From the NCBI GenBank assembly GCA_019649035.1, contig BMAT01011902.1, forward strand, positions 270,959 through 296,877: a stretch of DNA of 25,919 nucleotides, given 5' to 3'. The notes under the pieces were generated by a model. The model was not told the origin of the DNA and made no database searches. It saw only the letters and a list, made by a program, of their open reading frames with translations. This DNA comes from Elysia marginata (Eukaryota; Mollusca; Gastropoda; Plakobranchidae). The first letter of the stretch is position 1. Each line of letters opens with the position of its first letter. Positions 1 through 12,000 of the stretch are shown piece by piece. Both the position numbers and the translations under genes were made by a program.

Positions 1-49
1 CAAAGCATATCGTTGCTCCTTTTTTGTTTCCTCGATCTTTCTGTTCCAG
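1..49 (+). other. 3' end of an intron (splice acceptor)
   Basis: A pyrimidine-rich run leads into TTCTGTTCCAG, with the AG at 48-49. This is a textbook acceptor for the giant exon that follows. The open frame extends upstream to position 13 but has no ATG there, and those bases read as splice-site sequence rather than protein. The N-terminus of the gene therefore lies in exons left of the window. Confidence 0.8.
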
Positions 50-3000
50 GCTTTGAAAACTTTGAGAGGACTTATCCTTGTCAAGAGCCGTTTGATTTCG
101 TCGTCCTAGTCGGAAATGAGAGTGATAGCGACGCACGGTCACATGCTGTAGTCGGAGATATTCGTTCAAGAGCAATCGGAACGCCAAGGCAAAATTATAA
201 ACATGCCAAAGCATGGAGGTTTTTCAGAAAACAACCCAGCTTTAAAAAACAATCGAGCAATCGCCTCAAGCTGAGTCGCAAAAACACCACCACTAATCTC
301 TCTTTTCCTAAATTATTTTCACAAACGCAGTTTCGAAAAAGTAAAAATCTATCATCTCTAACTAAATCAAAATATAACGTGGGGTGCCCTTCCGTTTTAA
401 AAGATGGAAAATTCCGAACAGAAGTATATGCACCGCACAAAAACAAAGAATTTCTAGCTTCAGATGACATCCAAAGACACGTTGTACCTCCAATAAGTGA
501 GCGCAAAGAAAAAGACATAGAACATCCTTCGATAGAAAATGACGCGTGGTTTGATTTGTTGATGCCACTCACACATGGTTGGAGTTTTGAGTATGACAAC
601 GAAACTCTTTTGAGTTCACTGAAAAATATGTCATCCTCGAGTGATAGCCGTGGTTATGATTTAAACTCGGTGGTTGTTTCTTACGATCGCCACCAAACGT
701 TCTCAGAAGATGAGAAAGTTTCGAACGACAAACAAGGAAATAACACGGAAGACGTTGATTCCCCTGCTTATCCATACGACCCACTTTACGAACACGCTAT
801 GGAGTTTGCCAAGGTTCATGGTTACGGTTTTGTTAAATTTGTAACAGAGGACGACGTCGATGAAGCGATGGAGGAAGAGAGAGCTAAAAAACTGCGCAAG
901 ATGCGGACCCATCGGCGGAGGAGGTTTTGCCGGAATTCTGTCAACGGAAACGCCTTTGTTAAAAAAGAAGACAAATGTCATTCGTTGAACTCGCACACCC
1001 CAGCCTACGCGAGTAGTCTAAAATTTGGTTTATCGACACCCCGAGGTCTTTGTGGCGGACGTCCGCGAAACCCAGAGACATTTTGGCATGAATCCTACCT
1101 TGAATCAACCTTAGATTCCATGAAGCAAGATATGGATGAGGTTCGACAAATTTCTAAGGACATCAAAGAAGCTCTTACAGCTGAGATCTGGTTGAATGTT
1201 AGTCCGGAATGCAGAGAACAAACCAGAGCGTGGTTTCACTTTGAAAAGCAATCAGCCACGACACGAGAAAAGAAGAGCTCAAGTCCGAAGAGGAAGGCAA
1301 GTCCAAACAAGCCTCATGCCAAAAATGGAAGGCTTATACCAAGACGTTTAAGATCTTTTGATGGAAACTCACAAAAACAAACCAGTTGTCCTTTATCTCA
1401 TAGTTTTGACAACGTTTCTTCTGCAACTTCACCGCAGTCTAAAGCAACTCTCCAAAGAGCAAGATCTGCCAGCGGTAGAGGATATTCAAGGAGAAAAACT
1501 CCCCTTCAAGCAAACTACATGGCAGAAAAGTGGATTCCTTACTCAGATACGACAAGTCCTGAAAACCAGCCATCAAAGGCAAGGAATAAAGTCTTTAATC
1601 GAAGAAAATCCTTTGTCGAGAGAAGACAAGACAACCTTGATGACGGCTTTGCTAAAACATCGAAACATGTTGGCACTTCAGATGAAATAAACCCTCAAAA
1701 ATTTCCTTCAGAGTACCAAGCGCTTGTCAGAGAGATGTGTAAAATGAATAACCACAGGTTTCCCAGAATCTGGCCAACAGATGAGGAAGCGTGTGGTGGA
1801 GAATCTATGTTAAAGCCAAATGCTGCAGTGAATGAAGACACCAGAGCTCTTTCATCAAGTCAGGAGATTGAGAAAAAAGATATAAAAAATAAAGAGAAGG
1901 TAAAATACTTCGAAACAGTAACGAAAGAAACGACCAGCATCTGCAGTGAAGAATCATTTGACAAGGCTAACAACATCTGTTTTAAAACCTCAGGAGATGC
2001 TGCAAATGGAAGTGATGAACGAGTTCCAGACGGTCATGTTGCTGGGCTATGGTTGCCTGGAGTCATGAGCAAAAAAACAAGTAAGCAATACCGCCTATGC
2101 AACTCATTATCTGCTACTATTTTCAGAGAGTCTCAACTTCATTCAACGTCCTCATGTGACCTAGGACATATTCAAAATAACCTATCCATATCACCGCTGG
2201 AAGTTGTTTACGTCGGTGATAACAACCGGCTTCCCCCTTCCGACGAGTTTCTTAAAGGAAGTGTTTCTCAAAGCTCTTCTCTCTCTTTAGAACTAACTTC
2301 TCGAGAAGAGAAAGTGGACAATATTATACCGAAATTTTTAAGTTTTGAAGACAACAGGAAGGAAATGTTCGCAAAAATCGAGAAAAATAACTGTGTCGGA
2401 TTTCCAGCTAGTGAAAGAGAGCATCATACACCCGATCAACATCAAGACACACTAGATGAGCTTAGCAGTAAAGCCATAGAAGTCGATATATACTCACCTC
2501 AAAACACAAGGTGTGTCAGAATAAAACGCAGTAGCAATATACTTACTCCGCACTTAATGAGAGCGTCCATTTCCAATTCAGGACATTTTGTGGCCGGATC
2601 TGGCTCAAGAGCAGGGAGTTGTCCAAACCTCACAACCCATACTTCAAAAATGCACAGAATCTCACTTTTAAAACATTCAATTCAATTTCGTAAATCTTTG
2701 AGCCCAAATCTAGGCGGGCGTGTATTATTGAGGAATTCTCCCGTAAATAATACTAAGCCAATTTCACCCCAAGCCACTCTCTGTTCCCGTGTAGGAGATT
2801 GTAGCAGTATTAAGGGTGAAAGTTCCAAACAAGCTGCTGTCAAACTTTCAGAAACTTCACCAGACCGAACCACGATTACTCGAATCCGATGCTTCCAAAA
2901 ACAGAAAGGTCTGAGCAACGCCGTGCTTCAGTCAGCGCCGTCAGTTGTGTTGCGACAAAACACCTCTTCTCACTTGGCCAGGCACAAATCACCTCGTCGA

Positions 3001-6000
3001 AAATATGCAAATCATATGAAGAATGCTCTAACTGTTGAAATAGCTTCACAAGCGAAGCTTCATAACAATCAACAAGATCTTAAAAACTGCGCATTCAGCC
3101 AGAGTGGTATTAGCACCAACAATAATAAGATGAATGAAAGTTGGAACACAACGGATGGGATGAGAACCAATTCAGCAAACAAACAAGACAAATGCCTCCA
3201 ATCTAGGAGTGAAAGTTCTTTATTACGAACTAAAGAGTTAGATTCTAACAATAATGCCGGTTCCAAAAACTGCAGCTTAGACGATAAAATACAGAATGTA
3301 CCTACACCACGCATGTCGTGTTATTCACCTTTACAAAACTTTCCAAAGATTCAGACGACTTGCCCCTCAAATTCTTTGACACTGGATCCTTCTCCTGGTT
3401 GGAACAACAACGCTTTTCAGACTCGAGACGGCAGCCCCGATAAAGCACACCCCAATGTCTCAAATACCAAGAGACGCCGCAAGTGGGGTCCAACAATAAA
3501 ATCTCCAAAATTTCAAAATTGCACACTTAGTGAAAACTCCCCGATAAGTCACACCTCGCCTCTGAGAAATGAACCTTTGAAGCTACCGGCCTTACCCATC
3601 CCACACAGACATGAAATTCTAATGAAGCCAAGCTTTAATACAGAGCATGGTCAGGTTTTACCGGATGAACCGAAACCACATAAGAAAAATAGATTTTCTA
3701 GGTATGAATCAATTCCAGTTGGATTTGGAGCAGCCCTACCGAAAGAAGATATTGAGATAGACGATAATGACGATAATTTTGGGTCCTGGGAGACAAAGAC
3801 GCCCAGGTCTACTCGCACGCTAAACCTACAACCTGCAAATGGCGCAACAACTCAACCTCATTTGGTCGCCCAAAGAAAATCCTCTAACTGTGATAAATAC
3901 AGGCAGAAAAGGTGCAACCATAGGGTTGCCTCGCCAGTACACATGGTAACAAGGGACCATCCTTTAAACCAGAGCTACATCATTGGCCCTAGTTTGGATG
4001 CAAATACAGAAGCAACCGAGGATCAAGCACTGCATCTTCCTTCTGCGATGACAAACAGACGTCAAAGACAGGGATGCTGCAGTCCTCATGTGGCATATAA
4101 AAAATGCTGCAACTCAAGGCAACATGCGCCTTTCTCAACTTTGTCGGCGGTGGAAGCTAAACAAGTTTTTCCACATGACAGAATGACACAATTCGAATTG
4201 ACACCAAACCCAAGTCTAGAATCTTCAGAACTTTTTGGGAGCCACAGTTGCGGTTTTGCTAGCCGAACCAGAACACATTTGAGCATTTTGCAAAATGCTA
4301 AAGAAAAGAAAAGGGCAAATAAAAATAACAACTTTTTGCTGTGTAACTATGATTCGGTCTTGTCAACAAGAAGTACTCCGAACTGCAAGCTTGAGAATAA
4401 AGGCGTTTCATCTTCAACCCAAGGCCTTCGATCTGATCTCTTGGGCTGTGTGAGAACTTCGGTTCATAGAAACGCGACAAACGATACATCGGTTGATAAT
4501 GTCTTTCGAAATGTGTCGAACAATGCTTCATCTTCCTCAGACGATAAAATGAAAAGCCACCAGGAAAACGGACAAATAGAACTAGGATCCATTTCGGCCC
4601 AGCAACTTAGAGAATTAGAAAGGGAAATGTCTTATTTAATCGAAGAAGGAAACAGCGGGGTTAATGATCTAAACAGCTCTCACCATTCTAGTGAAGAAAG
4701 TTCTATAAAAAGAACGGATCTCAACAGACAAAGCTTTTCAAATGAGATATCCAATGTACCACAAAGTACATGGGTCAACATTAACAATGCTAGCAGTATG
4801 AACTGGCACCGTGGACGCGAGAGAGAACATCTCAGGCGACGAAGATTGCAGAGTGAATCGATGCCGTCACCAGGTCTGATAACGATTAGAGATTCACGGG
4901 CAAGCAGTGAAAATGGAAACCAAGAGCGCGAAGACGGAGAAATTCCTATGGATGATAGTCAAACACAGAAACAGGTGAATCCGGATGAAGCTTTCCAAAG
5001 CCTCAACATCAACCCAAACACACCATTTTCTTTACCATCAAGATCTACATCCAATCCACTGTGGAGAAATATGTTGTCACAAGATCCCACGACTAGAAAA
5101 CTTTGGAGCTGCGTTGATCAAGAGCGACGGAAAAGCCCAGCTGATTATAGACAGATAAACGAGGAGGGTCTAGCAATCACACCTCGGCTTAGAAACGGCG
5201 TACCCTATTGTCCGACAACTGAAAACTACTGGCAAATGGCATTGAACCCGAATACCCCAGCTCCGACGTTTGGCTTTAGACATTCACCTGAAAGTATCAA
5301 CAATGCTCAGGAGCCTATATGCAGCACCGCTTCTTCAAATCATATTCTGAGCGGTTCTAGTCAATCTTGCGAGCCAAATACGGAGGAGATGGTAGTGGAA
5401 GGGCATGAAACAAATAGCTCGCATGTGGCTGTCACTTCTCAATTTGGCTATAATAATCTTATGACCTTTGCAGATCTTTACCGACAACTTGACTCTTTGT
5501 GGTTACGTTCTCAGAACGAAGTGAGCCAACGCCTGGAAGCCATCGGTGAATCTATGAACGCACGACTAAAACAATTGCAGAGCTTTGTTGAAAGGCATAT
5601 CACTCAGCGCCACAACACCAGTTCATCCAGTTTCCATGACAACAGCGATGATAGTCGATCATCTTTTAAAAAAGGCAAGTATCCCTCTATACACCTCAAA
5701 CGGAAAGCAACGAAAGTGAGACGATTACCCAACAGTTTTTCTTTAGATACGGCCAAATACAAAAGAAAAACAGAAGATTCGTTGCAAGCGAGTAACGAAA
5801 CTGCTTGTCATGATGCAAAAAAAGAGAAGGTAGGCACATCATCGGGATGGACCATTTTCCCCACCATTAAGTTCAAAGAGATGAGATCAGAGGAAAATCA
5901 ACATTCCCCGAATACTGAAAATATCCAAACATTTCAGAAGAGCAATCTGAGCCAAACATTCTCACCCAGATTCCAACGCGTGCCACAAAGAAGACATGAA

Positions 6001-9000
6001 GGGAATGCTGCGGTGGGATCCCAACAGGCATTGAGGAAGAGTAGCTCGACGTGTTCTTGCAACTTCAGACACACCCGCAGCTGCAGACGTCGACGAGGGA
6101 TGGAAGGAACGAGATGCAATTTGTGCCTGTTGTCAAACAGACGTGGTATAGGCAGAAGAAGACGTTCAAGCTCAACAAGTTCAAGAGGCAGGCACGTTGG
6201 GGTGAAAACTAAGTCCACTAAAAGAAAATTTCTCAAGTCTATACTGAAACAACCAAAGACCACAATCAACAAACAACCAAAGATTGGGAGAGCGCAGAAA
6301 AAGTCCTCAAAACTTTTTCGTCACAGAGTTAGATTTGGCAAAGTTTCATACGCAAATCCTTCAACAAAGCGATCATTGAAAAAAAGAGCTACGGAGAAAA
6401 AGTATGTTTCCAGGAACCACAGGAAAAGTAAGAAGGCACCGAGACGAACAAGAGTAACTGCTAAAAGACAAGCGTATGGTACCCGTGGTAGGTCCACCTC
6501 CGTCAGGAGGAGAAAAAAGTCTGTGGATCATGTTAGCAAGAATCGACACAAAACAGCAAAAGGACACAATCGGCTTTATCATTCACCGAAACGAAACTTC
6601 AAAAAGAAAAACAGTCGGAATAAAAATTCAACAATTGCACACATTTACAAGACAACAAACACAGCCACTTATCGTGCGAATAGACGAAACAGCACAAAGC
6701 GGGCAATTTCTACGCGCTATTTAAAAAACAACAGGAAGAAAATGCTTAAACGCTCCAAACGCAAACCAGTGTCCACGCGCGAGTCTAATAACTCAAACTA
6801 TCACGGTATACATAGACTACCAACTTCTCGACGAGAGAAAAGAGGGGAAACTGTCAAAGCTTGGTTTAGGTATTACGGGAATGCTTCGAACAGTAACAAA
6901 ATAACACAATGTGTTAAAAAAAGAAAGGATATAAATAAAAAGGAAAAGGACAGTTCCAAATATCAAGGCAAGTCAATTCTAAAAAGAGGGAAACCATCTA
7001 CCGTGAAAAAAGCAAACGCAACACATTCCAAAAAACTGCAGTACATAATTACATCAACAGGTTACAGTTCTCTGATCAGAAAGTTGAAATTAAAGTACGA
7101 GCGGATGTGCTCTATTCGGCAACATAGCTCCAAATCATCCCTACCGGATCAACAACTCAGCAGCAGAAGCACCGAACGCATGGTGGAACAGTTCAAACGA
7201 GTCATCTGTCGAAACCCAGCCAGTAAGCTCACAGGCCTCAAGAAAATACTGACTCCACTAGATTCATCCACGGAGACCGTTTGCCACCTTCAACATCAGA
7301 ATGCCCGGGAGGCGCCACATCCTCGCCAAAGCTGGAGATATGTCCAGACTCGCGCAGCGATTAGAGACAAGGGTATGGAAGCATGTCTCATGGAAAACAA
7401 ACATCTAGCACCAGACTACAAGGGGCGCTGTGATCAGTTTAGTAGGTACCGGCCGCATCTGTCAACATTGCACGCTAACGATTCACCACCTAAGCTCCAA
7501 ACTCCGGGTACTCATTCTGATGAATTGTCAGCCCCTCTTGTTCCTGAAAATTTTTTACTGTTGCAGAATCCCCACAGAAGTTCAAGAAATACCGTTGCTC
7601 CAGATAATTTTGCTGGATCCCCAAAGCATAGAATTAATTCACACGATTGTCCGTTGAGACAAGTGGATTCTATTGAACTTAACAGAAGAAGGCTAGCTAA
7701 GCGGTCTAACAATGTTAGCAGGAATGCCTGTTGCTACGAGTTCCAGAAACATGATTCCGCAAACTATTCCACCAGTAATGTGCTGTCTACCGCAGAAAAA
7801 ACCAACTTTGATTATGTGTCAGTGATTAATTATTTGCCAAACCTTCCCGATATTAGTATATCCTTAGAGAATTTCACCTCTAAGGCTACAAATTCATTTT
7901 TCTGGAAACCTCCAGCATTCAGTAATGAAGATAAGAGTCCAGTGTATACATTGACTTCCTCATCGGCATCAACCGACAGCTTACAGAAACAATGCAATGG
8001 ACATATTTGCAGGAAAAGCTATTTCGAAAGCCTTAGGCCAGCTAATGATGAGTCTTTTCACGCCCATTATGAAAATAACGTAAAAAATTTGCACAGCGGA
8101 TATGGCACAAATAATATGAAAGGTCAAGATTTGCGAATACGCATTTATGAACGAACCTCAAATAGTGATTCTATGAATGGACATAAAAATTCCCCAAAGC
8201 CTACAGCCCCAATAGCATCTCAGGGAAGTTTGAAAGAAACGACGATGCATGTCAAAAGTATACAAGAATCAAATATTTCGGAAAAAGACTCGGGGTCTAA
8301 AAGCCATGTGCTTAATAATGCATGCTTACCAAGTGAAGCATCGTATCTGAATCAATCAGATTTTGGCAAAAAAGTGTCTTTGAGCAAAGATTGTATTCTC
8401 AAGGATGTGAATGATTTGAAACAAGGTGGTATTGGACCATTTGGCGCTCACTCAGGCAGCGTTAGTTCTCACAAAATAGCAATAACAATTTCAAATTTTA
8501 ATGAATTTACTTCAAAAGAAGGATTAATGCAAAAGGAATTGGAACCAATGAACTCAAAACGCAGTTGCGGTCAAAATATCGGTCCTTGCAAACATGAAAA
8601 GCGAGATATTTCTGGATCGAATAAAGACCCTTACCTGTATTCGTGTCCAATTCCAAAATCTAGACAAAAAGAATATACATCAAGTCTGTCACAACCAGAG
8701 GGTGTTGAGACATCTCAAGCTGAAATGTGCCCACAGACGGTTCTTCGTAAAAAGCCTAATATGTCAAACAATGAAACAAAAAATTATCCAGTTCAAACCG
8801 ATCAGAACTGCGGTGAATTGAGAAACTATGAAGACGAGCACAGACCTGCCTACTTACCAGCATGTATTCGGTCAAAAGATACGAAACAAGATAAAGGTTG
8901 TGATATTTTTAAGGGCACTGAGGTTAATCATGGAAATATTGACCAAACGTTACCCTTAAGTTTTCAACCACCAACAACTACCAGATGTTTCTTAGGACAA

Positions 9001-12000
9001 GAAACCACTGCATGTAAGAGCAGAGAGGCTTCCTGTCCCTCTATTGAGTCAGAGGATGCCAGACTCGAAAGGTACGCCCATTTGCAGGCTTCTAGTATAA
9101 TTGCAGAAAATCGTGTCAAAGAAGGAAGGAATTCTGATACACAGGAAACTCTATCAACTAACCCGTTCAGGATTCTTGTGGAAAGTCAAACGGAGAAAGG
9201 TTTAAATGGTTATCTTGACGCTGCGATCGCAAATATTTCAAAAGAACAAGTTTCACAACAATCGTATTTGGATGTCAAATCCCCGGGACTGTGCACCACT
9301 TGGGTGAGCGTTCCTCTTGAAGACTCCCACAAAAGTTCATCCTCCAACAGCACTCATGTAGGTACAACATCTTTTGTTCCCGGGACGGATTTTCTAGGCT
9401 CAACTCTCGGTGAGAAGTTGGCCGCTAAAGAATGCCACCAAGAGCCACCTCAGCATTGTATTTACATACAAAGAGATTTAAATGTATCCTCTGAAGTTGA
9501 AGGGTCCACGGCCCCATCAAATGATACGCCACCACAGAAAAATGGTTCAAATGATCTCTTGCAAGGTGCAGAACGGGACGAGTCACAATTAAACACCATT
9601 GAACTCGGTGAAACGGTGGGGGTGTCGCTTCCATCTGAAAATAGTGCTTCAGTCATGGCGATCCATCCTAAGATTTCAAACTCTAACCTTTTCTCGGACA
9701 ACGTTGTACCCAATTTTGAAAGAGATGAATTGATATTCCCCTCAGAAAATTTGCAACAATACCAAACAGGGCTCTCCAGAGGGATACTTGAATCCTCTGA
9801 TTTGCCAGAAAACTTTCGTCGACGTATGGTATTTTCCGTCTACCGCCAGAGCCGGAATGGCAAAAATCCTAACACCAACTCGACCCACTCTTCCTCCACG
9901 TCATCAATAGAGAACAACAACAATGCAGCGGAAAGTCAGTTGGTGTTCAATTGCCATGCAATAATCACAAACCCAGACGACCCAAAGCGCACCACCGTAA
10001 GTTCAATAGCCTGCCCTGCACAGCAAGCTGATGGAAAAGATTCTGTAAAGCATAACGGCAAATGCCTGTTTTACGCCACTCAGCACCACGACGGCAACGC
10101 CACAGGTCACTCTTTTCTGCAACCTGGTATAAGCTTGAAACCTTTATCAATACCATCGAAAACGGAAACGAGACATTATACCTCATGTCGTGACAGGCCA
10201 ACCAAAACGGCAATTAAGTGCCAGTCTTCTGGTAAAGGAAATCCTTTTTCTTATCTTATCTCTCCCAGAGAGAACAATAAAATGGTAACCCAAGTCTATC
10301 AGAAGGAAAAGTGCCCTCTTTTTAAAATCTCAACCGCAAACAATAACCACCTATTTTCTCCAGCTACCTGTGCAAGCTCAACTACTCCCCCGAAAATGTC
10401 GGGAACGCCAGTTGCTGACAACGGCAACCATTTGTCTCATGATTTGACTGCTAATTCTTTCAACATTCTACACCAAACATTAACAAAGTGTTCTGATCAC
10501 TTTAGTACGCTTCCATTAGAGTTTACAATTTCGGAAAACGCACGCAAGTGCGAAAATAAAGAACAACGAAAGGAACTTTTATACAGAGATCATTGCACAT
10601 CAGCCAATTCCGCTTCACACTGCAATCATGGTACATATTCAAGTAAGCCTTCATCATTGAAAGAACTCACCAACTGTTGTAAAAACTGGATTACACTAGG
10701 CAAAAGAAAACGAGAACTTGTATGCAGCTTATCAGACAGCACGGCGCCCCCACTAAAAGTCCACAGAAAGGATCCATATATGAAGGTATGATTTTAAAAC
10801 CGGACCATAAAAAGCAAAATCGTTTGCTTGATGCGGGTGAGAACCTCTAAACGAAAACGACTCGACAATCTGACGACGACGACGACTACGAAGAAGAAGA
10901 AGAGGAAGTAGAGTAAAAAGAAGAAGAAAAAGAAACAGATAAGAGAGGGACTGGAATGAATAAAAGGAATTTGAAAAAAAATGGAGGAAGACAGAAGCAA
11001 AAGAAACAAGAACAGGAGAGAAAGAACTAAGGAATGTAAAGAGAGGGGACTAGAAAAAAAAAAGGGGGGNNNNNNNNNNNNNNNNNNNNNNNNNNNNNNN
11101 NNNNNNNNNNNNNNNNNNNNNNNNNNNNNNNNNNNNNNNNNNNNNNNNNNNNNNNNNNNNNNNNNNNNNNNNNNNNNNNNNNNNNNNNNNNNNNNNNNNN
11201 NNNNNNNNNNNNNNNNNNNNNNNNNNNNNNNNNAGAAGAAGAAGAAGAAGAAGTAAGAAGAAGAAAAGAATAAAAAAGAATAATGAAGAAGAAGAATGAA
11301 GAAGAATGAAGAAGAAGAATGAAGAAGAGGAACAAGAAGAAGACGAAGAATGAAGAAAAATGAAGAAGAATGAAGAAGAAAGAAGAAAAAGAATAAAGAA
11401 GAAGAAGAAGAAGAAGAAGAAGAAGAAGAAGAAGAAGAAGAAGAAGAAGAAGAAGAAGAAGAAGAAAGTAAAAGAGGAAAAAATGAAAGTGGATATTGGA
11501 GTATGTCACAACTAAATAACATTTATTCAATATTGACCACATTCAGATTAATTAAATTTAGCAAACCAATTAATCTTTGTTTAGGGTCTCGAGGAACGCA
11601 AAAGGCGACTGGTCCATCGAAGATTGCTATGGCAGCAACGGAGAGAAAAACGCTTTCTCGCGCTTCGAGAGAATGAAAGAAAGAAAAAGATACTTGATAG
11701 CCAATTAAAGCGAAAGATTAATGGTAAGACATAATTTTAATTTAATATAATTTCCTTTTAATTGGTATTTGGATTTTTCCTATCAAAGAAAGTTTGTAGT
11801 ATAGTTCTCTTACTTGACATGAAATTGCGCAAAGCGGTACCATTGTATGATACTACTGGAATCTTAATCTTGTAACCTATCGTTTGTTGAACTCTGTAAA
11901 TTGAAAACAAGAAGCAATGAAACAGCTTCTATAAAAAGGATATAGAGTTTTAAAATCGACAAAATACTGTCAGGTAATTTTTAAAAGTTATTTCGTTGTC

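Larger units (their letters stand above)
10786..11584 (+). other. Intron of the giant gene, filled by a polypurine repeat
   Basis: The donor is GAAG|GTATGA at 10786 and the acceptor is CTTTGTTTAG at 11575-11584. Almost all of the interior is purine on the + strand. It consists of GAA-type repeats plus a run of N. Confidence 0.75.

Noticed and set aside
13-49. Extension of the giant frame upstream of position 50
   Set aside because: The bases form a polypyrimidine tract ending in CAG, and there is no ATG. It is an intron end.
10794-11542. Long minus-strand and plus-strand open frames rich in Ser, Phe or Lys around the gap
   Set aside because: They are direct products of the GAA repeat and pass through N bases.
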